Positions 1-6,887 of a stretch of DNA of 12,637 bases are shown one piece after another. This DNA comes from Piscirickettsiaceae bacterium (GTDB taxonomy: Bacteria > Pseudomonadota > Gammaproteobacteria > Thiomicrospirales > Thiomicrospiraceae): assembly GCA_027019045.1 (NCBI GenBank), contig JALUXI010000154.1:1-12637 (forward strand), read 5' to 3'. The number at the start of each line of letters is the position of its first letter. The stretch's first letter is position 1. The notes under the pieces were generated by a model. The model did not search any database and was not told the DNA's origin. It saw only the letters and a list, made by a program, of their open reading frames with translations. Position numbers and translations under genes: made by a program.

Positions 1-812
1 CCAGACTCCCACATCGCTTTGATAGGGTTCTTGATGGTGCCATCGTCATTCAATTCTTTACCGATCAAAGTATAGGTATCAGGACCTGCATAAACACAAA
101 AATCGAGTGCCACCGAATTGTGACGATGTGGTTTTTGTACTACACCAGCAGGTAATACATTATAGAGAGACCATAGTGTATGCGTCACGGTCATGGTGTG
201 TGGGAAGTTGGGGTTCGACAAGAGAATACCTGTACGGTTGCGCTGCTCTTTTTCCGCCTCTAAACGCACTTTCTCCAACTCATAATCTAACTTTTCTTTG
301 GTATAAAGCACCGGTTCAAACCGCTCCTTAACCGGCGCCACCCCCAAATATTCAAGCAGAGGACTGTCCGTTACCCAATAAATGGCGGTATCTTCAGTGG
401 CGGTATGTATTGCATCAGGGACTGCGGGCAGGGTAAAAAGATCCCCCTCTTTCCATTGAATGGTGCCATGTTTCATTTGCGTTTTGCCTGAACCGCGAAT
501 CACATAGAAGAGTTGCGAAGTGGCTTGGCTATCCGTTTTTAGAGTATCGTCGGGGCGAATATGAATAAAGTGCGCCAAGAGATTCGGTGTAGTTGCCGGA
601 TAATCTGTTTGAAGCGTTTCAGACAGGTTAAATGGAATGATTTTAGTTTCCACAATTTGGTGTAAGCTGCTTGGGTATGCCACCACTTCAATTTTTGGCA
701 TCGGTGGATTTACCGCAGACATATACTCTTTCACTTCAGCCTGCTGTTCCCACTTCTGCTGAGCCTGCTGTTGAATTTGCGCTTGTGTCGGTCGATGCGT
801 ATTTGGAATCAT
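1..812 (-). CDS. Double-cupin protein, partial (C-terminus beyond window edge)
   Basis: The first 270 residues are visible, starting at the ATG complementary to 810-812. That start has a good ribosome binding site (AGGTGA, complement of 817-822, 4 nt away). Residues about 75-150 form a cupin barrel (LFYVIRGSGKTQ, then KEGDLFTLPA) with no evident HxH metal ligands. A second cupin begins near residue 205 and has KPHRHNSVALDF (His229, His231), a plausible metal-binding pair. The layout is that of bicupin dioxygenase-like proteins such as gentisate 1,2-dioxygenase, but I cannot assign a substrate. Residues 170-195 are a charged helix between the barrels. The gene starts 39 nt downstream of the rpoN stop on the same strand, so the two may be co-transcribed. 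Cupin fold fairly sure; function unknown. Confidence 0.75.
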   Translation of the reverse strand, partial: MIPNTHRPTQAQIQQQAQQKWEQQAEVKEYMSAVNPPMPKIEVVAYPSSLHQIVETKIIPFNLSETLQTDYPATTPNLLAHFIHIRPDDTLKTDSQATSQLFYVIRGSGKTQMKHGTIQWKEGDLFTLPAVPDAIHTATEDTAIYWVTDSPLLEYLGVAPVKERFEPVLYTKEKLDYELEKVRLEAEKEQRNRTGILLSNPNFPHTMTVTHTLWSLYNVLPAGVVQKPHRHNSVALDFCVYAGPDTYTLIGKELNDDGTIKNPIKAMWES

Positions 813-851
813 GATGTCACCTGTTTTAATATTTTTTATAATCTTGATATT

Positions 852-2351
852 TTAGCGTTTTTTGAATGCATTTAATTTTTTTCGTTCGCTAGAAGAGGGG
901 ATGCCCAGTGCTTCTCGATATTTAGCAACCGTTCGTCGGGCAATGGTAATATCCCTGTCTTCCAGCAACTGCATTAATTTATTGTCACTCAATGGCTTGG
1001 CAGGATCTTCACCATCAATGAACTCTTTAATGTGCGATTTGATTGCAATTGAAGATTGGTCTTCTGAACCATATTGCGTCACCCCTGTTGAAAAGAAATA
1101 TTTCAATTCATAGGTACCTCTTGGAGTCTGAATGTATTTTTGATTAGTCGCTCGAGAAATGGTCGATTCATGAAGGTCGAGTGCTTCAGCAACATCTCGC
1201 AACACCATCGGTTGCATCGCTTGCTCACCCTCTTCAAAAAATCGTGCTTGTGTTTGGACGATATATTCACCAACTCGCAGTAGTGTCTCACCACGATTCT
1301 GAATTCCTTTAATAAGTCCTCTTGCCTCAATCATCTGTTCTTTAATTTGTTGAGATTGCTGACTGTCATCGATATTTTTTGCTAAATCGATGTAAACAGG
1401 GTTGATGCGTAATTTAGGGAAAACATTCGGATTGAGCTCAACTTTCCATCCATTTTCTTGGCGGAAAAGCAGTAGATCAGGAATAATGACAGATTGTTCA
1501 ATATTGCTGTATTCACAGCCAGGGCGAGGATTCAAGGTTTGAATCAAACGAAGTAGATCATCTAAAGCTTCGTCATTGAGTTTGTAGCGTTTTTTGATGC
1601 GCTTATAGTCATGGGAACTTAACCAATCAAAACTCTCTTTGATCACCTGCTTGGCCGTGACAACAATAGGGGACGCTTTTAAAATATCCAATTGTATCAG
1701 CAGTGTCTCTTGAAGGTCTCGTGCTGCCACGCCATTAGGTTCAAATTGTTGAACCATGGATAATACTACTTCCACATCTTCCACAGTGACTGAAAAATCA
1801 TCTGTATTGATCTCATTTACAATCTCTTCAACAGAAACAGTCAAGAAACCATCTTCATTGATATGATCAATAATAAATTCTGCAATCTCCCGTTGATTGG
1901 GTTGCCAAGAGGTAATCTCCAGTTGCCATTGAAGCTTGTCATAAAGGGATTCATGAGAGGCGGTATAGTTTTCAGCAGCAACAAAGTCATCTTGAGTGCT
2001 AATCGGTTGAGAAGGGGGTTCATAATCAGAGTACACTTCCTGCCAATCGCAATCAATCTCTAAATCTTCATCAATATTGTCTGCTTTTTCCAAATCAAGC
2101 TGTGATTCGGAAACATCTGTGTTTAACTCTTCATCCTTATCTTCTTCAAGCAGGTCGGCTTCAAGCGTCTCATCTAAATCCTCTTCTAGGTCATCAGCCA
2201 CCTCCAACATAAAATTTGTCTGCATGGTCTGTTCAATCGTCTGTTGAACCTCTAAAGCAGAGTACTGCAGAATTTTGATGGACTGCTGTAGTTGTGGTGT
2301 CAGTTTAAGGTTTTGACCGACATTGATCTGTAACCCTGGCATCATCGCCAT
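852..2351 (-). CDS. rpoN: RNA polymerase sigma-54 factor RpoN
   Basis: This 499-residue protein is the alternative sigma factor that directs RNA polymerase to -24/-12 promoters and needs AAA+ enhancer-binding activators. Region I (about 1-50) is Gln/Leu-rich (LKLTPQLQQSIKILQ). Region II (51-112) is strongly acidic. The core-binding part follows (about 120-300), with PNGVAARDLQETLLIQL near 205-221. A helix-turn-helix lies near 381-402 (LRDVAEALDLHESTISRATN), with the conserved YELKYFFS after it. The diagnostic RpoN box ARRTVAKYRE is at 471-480, followed by IPSSSERKK. The ATG at 2351 is supported by AAGGGG 9 nt upstream. No key element is missing. Unlike most proteobacteria, no lptB, hpf or ptsN gene is adjacent: the downstream gene is a cupin and the upstream gene is divergent. 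Confidence 0.96.
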   Translation of the reverse strand: MAMMPGLQINVGQNLKLTPQLQQSIKILQYSALEVQQTIEQTMQTNFMLEVADDLEEDLDETLEADLLEEDKDEELNTDVSESQLDLEKADNIDEDLEIDCDWQEVYSDYEPPSQPISTQDDFVAAENYTASHESLYDKLQWQLEITSWQPNQREIAEFIIDHINEDGFLTVSVEEIVNEINTDDFSVTVEDVEVVLSMVQQFEPNGVAARDLQETLLIQLDILKASPIVVTAKQVIKESFDWLSSHDYKRIKKRYKLNDEALDDLLRLIQTLNPRPGCEYSNIEQSVIIPDLLLFRQENGWKVELNPNVFPKLRINPVYIDLAKNIDDSQQSQQIKEQMIEARGLIKGIQNRGETLLRVGEYIVQTQARFFEEGEQAMQPMVLRDVAEALDLHESTISRATNQKYIQTPRGTYELKYFFSTGVTQYGSEDQSSIAIKSHIKEFIDGEDPAKPLSDNKLMQLLEDRDITIARRTVAKYREALGIPSSSERKKLNAFKKR

Positions 2352-2389
2352 ATTTCGTATCCCCTTGAAGTTTTACGACTTGAGATTAT

Positions 2390-2418
2390 CTTTCACTTAG
2401 AATCGTTTCAGATATAAT
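2390..2418 (+). promoter_or_regulatory. Predicted sigma-70 promoter of the small membrane protein gene
   Basis: A perfect -10 hexamer TATAAT lies at 2413-2418. A weak -35 (CTTTCA, 2390-2395) is 17 nt upstream. Transcription would start near 2425, leaving a leader of about 70 nt that contains a short inverted repeat, CACAG at 2441-2445 and CTGTG at 2457-2461. The -35 match is only 3 of 6, so the -10 carries the call. Confidence 0.5.
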
Positions 2419-2495
2419 AATGCAAAACTAAAAGGAAAAACACAGATATTCATAAACTGTGCCAAAATTCTAGAAAAATCTGAGGAGTTAAACAG

Positions 2496-2930
2496 ATGTC
2501 CATTAAAAAAGAAGCTTGCGAGCTGGTTGAACGACTTGATGATAATGCAACTTGGGAAGACCTGATTAAAGAGTTATATCGTCAAAAGAAAGTCACTGTG
2601 GGTATGACAGAAGATGAACTTGTAAAAACCGAACTCAGCGAAAGCGACTTGAATGCTATCGTCGGGCGGATTGAATCTGCAAAAGCCATTCCTGATGATA
2701 TGCGTAATACAAAAGAATATAAGCCAGGTAATGCCACAACCTTAGGAATGGTAGGAGGTGTGATTGCAGTACTGTTTTCATTTGTCTTTCCTCCTATTGC
2801 ATGGTTTGGGGGGATGGCAGCTGTCATCGGTGGCATGGTCGGTTTAAAAAACCACGAAGAAAAAGCATGGATTCCCATTTTACTCGCCATTGTTTCCTTG
2901 ATTCCCATGTTTGTTATTATGAAACACTAA
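2496..2930 (+). CDS. Small membrane protein with antitoxin-like N-terminal motif
   Basis: This 144-residue protein has two parts. Residues 1-70 are soluble, acidic and helical; residues 13-37 (RLDDNATWEDLIKELYRQKK and following) resemble the 'LPDDATWDDLIYELYVRQKIEAG' type motif found in short addiction-module antitoxin-like proteins. Residues about 82-98, 101-117 and 124-141 are hydrophobic and probably form three membrane segments, giving an inner-membrane protein with a cytoplasmic N-terminal domain if the N-terminus is inside. GAGGAG at 2482-2487, 8 nt before the ATG, fixes the start. The gene stands alone, divergent from rpoN, with its own promoter and a terminator downstream. No toxin gene is adjacent, so a classical toxin-antitoxin role is not supported. 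Function unknown. The domain comparison is from memory and needs a profile search. Confidence 0.8.
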   Translation: MSIKKEACELVERLDDNATWEDLIKELYRQKKVTVGMTEDELVKTELSESDLNAIVGRIESAKAIPDDMRNTKEYKPGNATTLGMVGGVIAVLFSFVFPPIAWFGGMAAVIGGMVGLKNHEEKAWIPILLAIVSLIPMFVIMKH

Positions 2931-2946
2931 AAAACCGCCTTGAACA

Positions 2947-3008
2947 GTTTGCGTAGATAATGGGTAAATAAGCTGCAATAGCTCAACAGCTTTTATCCAT
3001 CTACAAAC
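2947..3008 (+). repeat. Imperfect inverted repeat / long hairpin
   Basis: The arm at 2947-2975 (GTTTG, TAGAT, GG.TAAA, AAGCTG blocks) pairs with 2987-3008 (CAGCTT, TTTA.CC, ATCTA, CAAAC), with small bulges and an 11-nt loop. It lies just after the stop of the small membrane protein gene and before the terminator. It could be part of the 3' UTR, a processed structure, or a degenerate repeat element. No role can be assigned. Confidence 0.5.
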
Positions 3009-3023
3009 ATACGAAGAGTATTT

Positions 3024-3061
3024 AAAGCCTCAAACCGCACCAAAAGCTTCGAGGCTTTTTT
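3024..3061 (+). terminator. Intrinsic terminator downstream of the small membrane protein gene
   Basis: The stem AAAGCCTC (3024-3031) pairs perfectly with GAGGCTTT (3051-3058) across a 19-nt loop. The last stem bases merge into a run of six T at 3056-3061. The orientation fits termination of rightward transcripts from 2496-2930, just before the dif site. Confidence 0.75.
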
Positions 3062-3078
3062 ATTGACCAACCTATAAT

Positions 3079-3106
3079 TGTTCGCATAATGTATATTATG
3101 TTAAAT
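3079..3106 (+). other. dif: dif site (XerC/XerD chromosome dimer resolution site)
   Basis: The 28 bp read as a XerC arm TGTTCGCATAA (3079-3089), a 6-bp central region TGTATA (3090-3095) and a XerD arm TTATGTTAAAT (3096-3106). The E. coli dif site is GGTGCGCATAA, TGTATA, TTATGTTAAAT, so 26 of 28 bases agree and the mismatches are only at XerC-arm positions 1 and 4. XerCD, activated by FtsK, recombines two dif copies to resolve chromosome dimers at division. The site lies in non-coding DNA just past a terminator, as expected for a chromosomal dif. A plasmid or phage dif-like site is possible in principle, but the surrounding housekeeping genes argue for the chromosomal one. Confidence 0.93.
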
Positions 3107-3256
3107 TTGATATTTAAAAGAAAAAGACAGACCCCTCCCTATCCTTCTCTCGGTTAAATAATAGCTTTTGGTAGTTAATGGTGAGTTTACAACGTGTAAA
3201 TAACCACTTTCCAACGCTGAAGTGGCGAATTTCAGTTGGGAGTTGAAAGTAGTTAC
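3107..3256. other. Non-coding stretch right of dif
   Basis: I see no gene here. A short hairpin pairs CCAACgcTGAA (3211-3221, two unpaired bases) with TTCAGTTGG (3231-3239). It lies 18-46 nt past the stop of the leftward cytochrome gene, but on that strand it is not followed by a T-run, so it is at best a weak terminator. The rest shows no clear signal. Confidence 0.4.
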
Positions 3257-4462
3257 TTATCGTTTTGATTGTTGACGATAAGCTCTTAATGCATTTTCAA
3301 GTTGCAAAGAGTAATCGAGTGAAATTTGATCCGCTTGAAATGGTTCGGTCGGTTTGAGGTTTCTGAAATATTTCAGTTTCTGTTGATCATTGCCTTTCGG
3401 CTTTTTATTGAGCGGATGTGGCCATTGTGCCATACTGTGACACGCTAGACAAGCACTGCCTTTTAAGTCCATAGGACCATTCAAGCGTCCTGCCCAGCCT
3501 AATCGTTGTTTAGCGTAATCAGGTGCTCTGGGTAAGATAATGGTCTCTTTAAGTTTTTTACCATGTTGAATATCTTTAGGGGTGATACCAGGGTCATTTC
3601 CCCACTGTACGCCGACAGGCACCATTCTGTCCCAGCCTGTTTTTCCAGGAGCATCTTTGTCATAAACATAAGTTCCCATCACCCAACTGGTGGTATCATC
3701 TGCTCGCTTATCTCGGATGGCAAAATCCATCTGCACCAGTCGTACAGGCTGAATTTTTTTAGGACTTTTTCGGCTGATTTGGCTATGAATGTTGGCGTAA
3801 AAAACGGGCGCCCCTTTTAATATAGGCAGTTGTTGATCATCACCAGTGACAAACACCCACTTAAAGACAAAAGTGCCTTCAGGGAATTCTGTCTGAGTGA
3901 GATCAGGTTTGCCATTTAATTTAGGGTTTTTCCAAATTTTTCCAATCTGATAAGCACCAATGGGATTGTAGTAAGCGACTTCCCACTTCTGTTGCGTTTT
4001 CGATTGATGGGGATCTAATTCAAAAGGCTTAACATCCCGTTCCCGCTGCAAACCATGAATGGCTTCTCTTGCACGCCGTCCTGTGGTGAGCATTGGCATA
4101 TGATACCAGTCATGTAGATTGTTCTTTGCAGGATAATAATTGGCTTCAGCCATGCCTTGGAGAATGTACTGTTTAATAAAAGCCAGATACTTTTGCGGTT
4201 CAGATTTAAAGTCAATCTGCTCCCACGGACGAGGTATGTTTGGAAAGTCGGCTGGATAATCTTGCCTTAAATGAAAAACAGAACCATGATAACCTTTAGG
4301 CAAGGTATCTTGAAAATCAGCAAACTGAACGGCTTCCGCATAAACATTAGAAACCGTAAAACTCAAAAAAATATTTAAAAAAATACCAAAATCCCCAGTC
4401 CTGAACACTTTTTTAAGGGAGCAGGACTGGGGATTTTGACAATTTTCTCTACTTTTTCGCAT
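3257..4462 (-). CDS. c-type cytochrome family protein, exported, function unknown
   Basis: This 401-residue protein has one haem c attachment motif, CLACH (Cys338, Cys341, His342), near its C-terminus. The N-terminus looks like a signal peptide: a basic stretch (residues 2-21) then the hydrophobic IFLNIFLSFTVSNVYA ending near residue 42, implying Sec export and periplasmic haem attachment. The central part has blocks (WYHMPMLTTGRRAREAIHGL, GTFVFKWVF, VQMDFAIRDKRA, SWVMGTYVY, PVGVQWGNDPG) that I associate with a widespread uncharacterised proteobacterial cytochrome-like family. The ATG at 4460-4462 overlaps the arsC stop by 1 nt and lacks a clear ribosome binding site, so translation may be coupled. 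A perfect terminator-like hairpin falls inside codons 9-26, so the true start could lie further in, for example at the GTG of codon 19. Last gene of the dusA operon. Confidence 0.8.
   Translation of the reverse strand: MRKSRENCQNPQSCSLKKVFRTGDFGIFLNIFLSFTVSNVYAEAVQFADFQDTLPKGYHGSVFHLRQDYPADFPNIPRPWEQIDFKSEPQKYLAFIKQYILQGMAEANYYPAKNNLHDWYHMPMLTTGRRAREAIHGLQRERDVKPFELDPHQSKTQQKWEVAYYNPIGAYQIGKIWKNPKLNGKPDLTQTEFPEGTFVFKWVFVTGDDQQLPILKGAPVFYANIHSQISRKSPKKIQPVRLVQMDFAIRDKRADDTTSWVMGTYVYDKDAPGKTGWDRMVPVGVQWGNDPGITPKDIQHGKKLKETIILPRAPDYAKQRLGWAGRLNGPMDLKGSACLACHSMAQWPHPLNKKPKGNDQQKLKYFRNLKPTEPFQADQISLDYSLQLENALRAYRQQSKR
4374..4438 (-). terminator. Perfect 17-bp hairpin with T-tract, within the start of the cytochrome gene
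   Basis: CAAAATCCCCAGTCCTG at 4387-4403 is perfectly inverted at 4422-4438, with an 18-nt loop. Read on the minus strand, the second arm is followed by GTATTTTTTTAAA, so the shape is an intrinsic terminator just downstream of arsC. It lies inside the annotated coding region of the next gene and encodes part of its signal-peptide n-region. It may terminate most transcripts after arsC or act as an attenuator for the cytochrome gene. Confidence 0.7.
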
Positions 4463-4827
4463 TATTGCTCGGCGTTTGGCAGGATAGCTTTGATATTTTC
4501 TGGTGGGCGACCCATTGCGACTTTATCTCCAATTTTCACAATCGGCCGCTCAATCAACCTTGGATTTTCAGATAAGATTTTTAACCAAGCTGCCCGACTG
4601 CGTTGGTCATTAACATCTAGCCCCAACTCTTTAAATAGAGCCTCTTTGGTGCGGATAATCGCCAAAGGTTGAACATCCATTGCTTCACAGAGTTGATCTA
4701 GCTCTTCAGGTGTAGGCGGATTGTCTAAATAGCGAATCTCTTCAATCTCTAATCCTGCATCTTCAAGTATTTTATAGGTTTCACGACTTTTTGAGCATCG
4801 TGGATTGTGGTAAATGGTTGCTTTCAT
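4462..4827 (-). CDS. arsC: Arsenate reductase, glutaredoxin-dependent (ArsC family)
   Basis: This 121-residue thioredoxin-fold enzyme would reduce arsenate to arsenite in the cytoplasm using glutathione and glutaredoxin. The active-site loop HNPRCSKSRET places the catalytic Cys at residue 11. The arginines that bind the oxyanion in the E. coli enzyme are all present: Arg59 (AIIRTKE), Arg94 (LIERPIV) and Arg107 (AMGRPPE). Length and order match the ArsC family and separate it from Spx/YffB relatives. No arsR, arsB or acr3 gene is adjacent; the gene is embedded in a general operon, so arsenic induction is not evident. GGGAGA, just after the xseB stop, serves as ribosome binding site; the gap to xseB is 12 nt. 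Family sure; arsenate as physiological substrate likely but unproven. Confidence 0.9.
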   Translation of the reverse strand: MKATIYHNPRCSKSRETYKILEDAGLEIEEIRYLDNPPTPEELDQLCEAMDVQPLAIIRTKEALFKELGLDVNDQRSRAAWLKILSENPRLIERPIVKIGDKVAMGRPPENIKAILPNAEQ

Positions 4828-4839
4828 TTAAGTTTCTCC

Positions 4840-5058
4840 CTAAAACGGACTATCATGATCATCATCTTGTTCAAGCCGCTGATTTAATGCCTCTTCAACA
4901 GCCTCAATCCGAGATTTGCATAAATTATATGCTCTTGTCGCTTCATCCACCATCGGTACTAATTCATCAATATCTACCTCTTGAGATTGGCTCAATTTCT
5001 GGGCGATCTCTTGTAGTTTTTGATAGTTTTCTTTAAAGCTTTCGCCGTTTGAACTCAT
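4840..5058 (-). CDS. xseB: Exodeoxyribonuclease VII small subunit
   Basis: This 72-residue all-helical protein matches XseB. It contains FKENYQKLQEIAQKLSQSQ, then VDIDELVPMVDEATRAYNLCKSRI, then a basic/acidic tail ending in DDDHDSPF. XseB packs several copies along the coiled coil of XseA to form exonuclease VII, which degrades single-stranded DNA from both ends. The ATG overlaps the xseA stop by 4 nt (ATGA), typical of translational coupling of the two subunits. Length is normal for the family (about 70-80 residues). Confidence 0.94.
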   Translation of the reverse strand: MSSNGESFKENYQKLQEIAQKLSQSQEVDIDELVPMVDEATRAYNLCKSRIEAVEEALNQRLEQDDDHDSPF

Positions 5059-6887
5059 TCCACTTCTCCTGTAATCTCTGCCGTTACTGCACCATCACTG
5101 AATTCTAAAGTGACTTGCCTATTTTTTAAAGCTTGTTGCTTATTTTTTATCGGTTCCCCTGCTGAAGTTTTGACCAGAGCGAACCCCCTTTCTAACTGTT
5201 GTTTTGGTCCTGAACTTAAAATAAAACTGATCAGTTGTTTAATGGACTGCTTCTGCTGTTGCAACTGTTTGGACGCTTGCTGTTCAATCGTATTTTGGGC
5301 ATGTTCCAGACCTTTTTTATGCATCTGCAATGAGGATCGTACTCGATTCTCAATCCCCGTCCACTGTTGTTCCATTTGATGTTTCGTCTGCGCCACCTGC
5401 TGCCGTGCTTTTTGTTCAACGAATTGCTGCCATTGTTCAATTTGATGTTTGAGGGCTTGTGCTTTGCTTTGTGCCTGCTGCTGTATCTGTTGATTCAACT
5501 GCTCGACTTGATGCCGCTGTGACTGTAACGAAGAACGGGCAACTTGTTGTATGAGCTGCTGGTGCTGTTCAATCTGATGGTGAGTGGTTTGTGAACATTG
5601 TTGGCTTGCGTGTTGGATATTTAACTTCAGCGGCTCAATGCGACTCTTCCAGCGTTGTAGTTGCATTTGACTTTGCTGAAAAATTCGCTGCTCAAGCTGT
5701 TCTAACTGAGCCTCTTGTGCTTGCACCTTCTGTTGTGCGGAGCGCTCAATTTGTATCCAGTGCAACTTGGCTTGCTGTGCTTTGGCAAAAATTGTTTGTC
5801 GAATCGCAGCGACGACTTTACTGGGGGTATCAAACCGAACAGCAGCCACTTCATCTAAAATTGTACTGTCTCTTTCATGTCCAATACCTGTTAAAACGGG
5901 AAGCTCTGCTAGGGCGATATGTCTAGCGATGTCATAGCTATTGAGCGGGTTGAGGTCGAGTTTCGCCCCACCTCCTCGAATAATGACTAAGGCATCAAAA
6001 GGATTGCTAACATGGAGTGATTGAAACGCTTGAAATGCCGCTTGCATCTCACCTTCTACAACAGCCTGCTCTCCTTGGAAGGTGGAGTAAAAATAGTGAA
6101 ACTCACACAAGCCCAACTTCTGCAATAAATCTGCATCTACCCGAAAATCCCCCAGTCCTGCTGCCTGAGGCGGAGCAATGACGGCCACACGGAAAAAGTC
6201 TTCGGGCATGGCAAAGCGCTTGTTATTCTCATACAGCTTTTCAGCAATTAACTGTTTACGAATTTGATTCAGTCTTGCTTCTAAAGCACCGAGTGTAAAA
6301 GCGGTATCAATGTCTTGTATATCCAGAGAAAAACTAAATTTCTCATGAAAACGCACCTCTGCCAGTAAAAGCACCTTCTGCCCGACGGCCAAAGCACTGC
6401 CTGTTTCCTGTTCAAACCGAGTCAATAATGAAGGAGCAAGACTTTTCCAGATATGCGCTCGAGTTTTGGCCAACTCCTGCCCTGCTTCATTGGTTTCTAC
6501 TAGTTCAAGGTAAAGATGCCCTCTTCTCTCACTCAAGCTGGCAATTTCTGCTTTGACCCAAATAGCACCAGGGAAGCCCCCTCTTAAAACCGTTTGAACC
6601 TGCCGCATCAGCTGAGAAAGTGAAACCCCCTTCTCTTCTACTAAATCGGTGTTTTGGGCTAATTCAGTATTCGGCTGGAATAAATCAGGAGATTGTGGCG
6701 TGGGCGAAGTATTGCCTAGCTGTTCAGCAACAGTATTATTTAGGGGTTCAGGTAACCACTTGGCAAATTGTACTTTCTCGTCTTCAAGCTGATCTGGTAT
6801 ATACCATTTTTTGATTTGTGGATTCCAACGCGCACCTAATGCCTTAGCCGCATCTTTCTCCGCAAAAGGGACCTCTAACTCAATCAT
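5055..6887 (-). CDS. xseA: Exodeoxyribonuclease VII large subunit with extra N-terminal domain
   Basis: This 610-residue protein is much longer than the roughly 450 residues usual for XseA. Residues 1-46 (EVPFAEKDAAKALGARWNPQ, then KKWYIP) match the DUF5710-type module seen in some mobile-element DNA-processing proteins; a linker of about 40 residues follows. Residues 88-190 are the OB-fold DNA-binding domain (IWVKAEIASLSERRGHLYLEL). The catalytic domain (about 195-360) has VIIRGGGAKLDLNPLNSYDIA and the signature GIGHERDSTILDEVAAVRFDTPSK at 334-357. Residues 365-550 form an unusually long Gln-rich coiled coil. The C-terminal strand region has LERGFALVKT. With XseB it forms the exonuclease VII nuclease. 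It overlaps dusA by 8 nt and xseB by 4 nt. No frameshift is seen; the extra domain is in frame from the ATG at 6887. Confidence 0.94.
   Translation of the reverse strand: MIELEVPFAEKDAAKALGARWNPQIKKWYIPDQLEDEKVQFAKWLPEPLNNTVAEQLGNTSPTPQSPDLFQPNTELAQNTDLVEEKGVSLSQLMRQVQTVLRGGFPGAIWVKAEIASLSERRGHLYLELVETNEAGQELAKTRAHIWKSLAPSLLTRFEQETGSALAVGQKVLLLAEVRFHEKFSFSLDIQDIDTAFTLGALEARLNQIRKQLIAEKLYENNKRFAMPEDFFRVAVIAPPQAAGLGDFRVDADLLQKLGLCEFHYFYSTFQGEQAVVEGEMQAAFQAFQSLHVSNPFDALVIIRGGGAKLDLNPLNSYDIARHIALAELPVLTGIGHERDSTILDEVAAVRFDTPSKVVAAIRQTIFAKAQQAKLHWIQIERSAQQKVQAQEAQLEQLEQRIFQQSQMQLQRWKSRIEPLKLNIQHASQQCSQTTHHQIEQHQQLIQQVARSSLQSQRHQVEQLNQQIQQQAQSKAQALKHQIEQWQQFVEQKARQQVAQTKHQMEQQWTGIENRVRSSLQMHKKGLEHAQNTIEQQASKQLQQQKQSIKQLISFILSSGPKQQLERGFALVKTSAGEPIKNKQQALKNRQVTLEFSDGAVTAEITGEVE

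Noticed and set aside
3121..3145. KOPS-like sequence right next to dif (CCCCTCCCT)
   Set aside because: It differs from CCCTNCCC at one position, so I did not count it as an FtsK-orienting sequence.
4462..4827. An arsenic-resistance operon
   Set aside because: Only arsC is present; no ArsR-type regulator or arsenite efflux pump lies nearby, and the gene is part of the dusA-xseAB operon.
5221..5780. Possible tandem DNA repeat in xseA
   Set aside because: The repeated look comes from Gln-rich heptads (CAA/CAG codons); no exact repeat unit recurs, so it is a coding feature rather than a DNA repeat.
5110..5926. Plus-strand open frames opposite xseA
   Set aside because: They are Cys/Leu-rich mirror images of the Gln-rich coiled-coil codons, with no ribosome binding sites or family resemblance.
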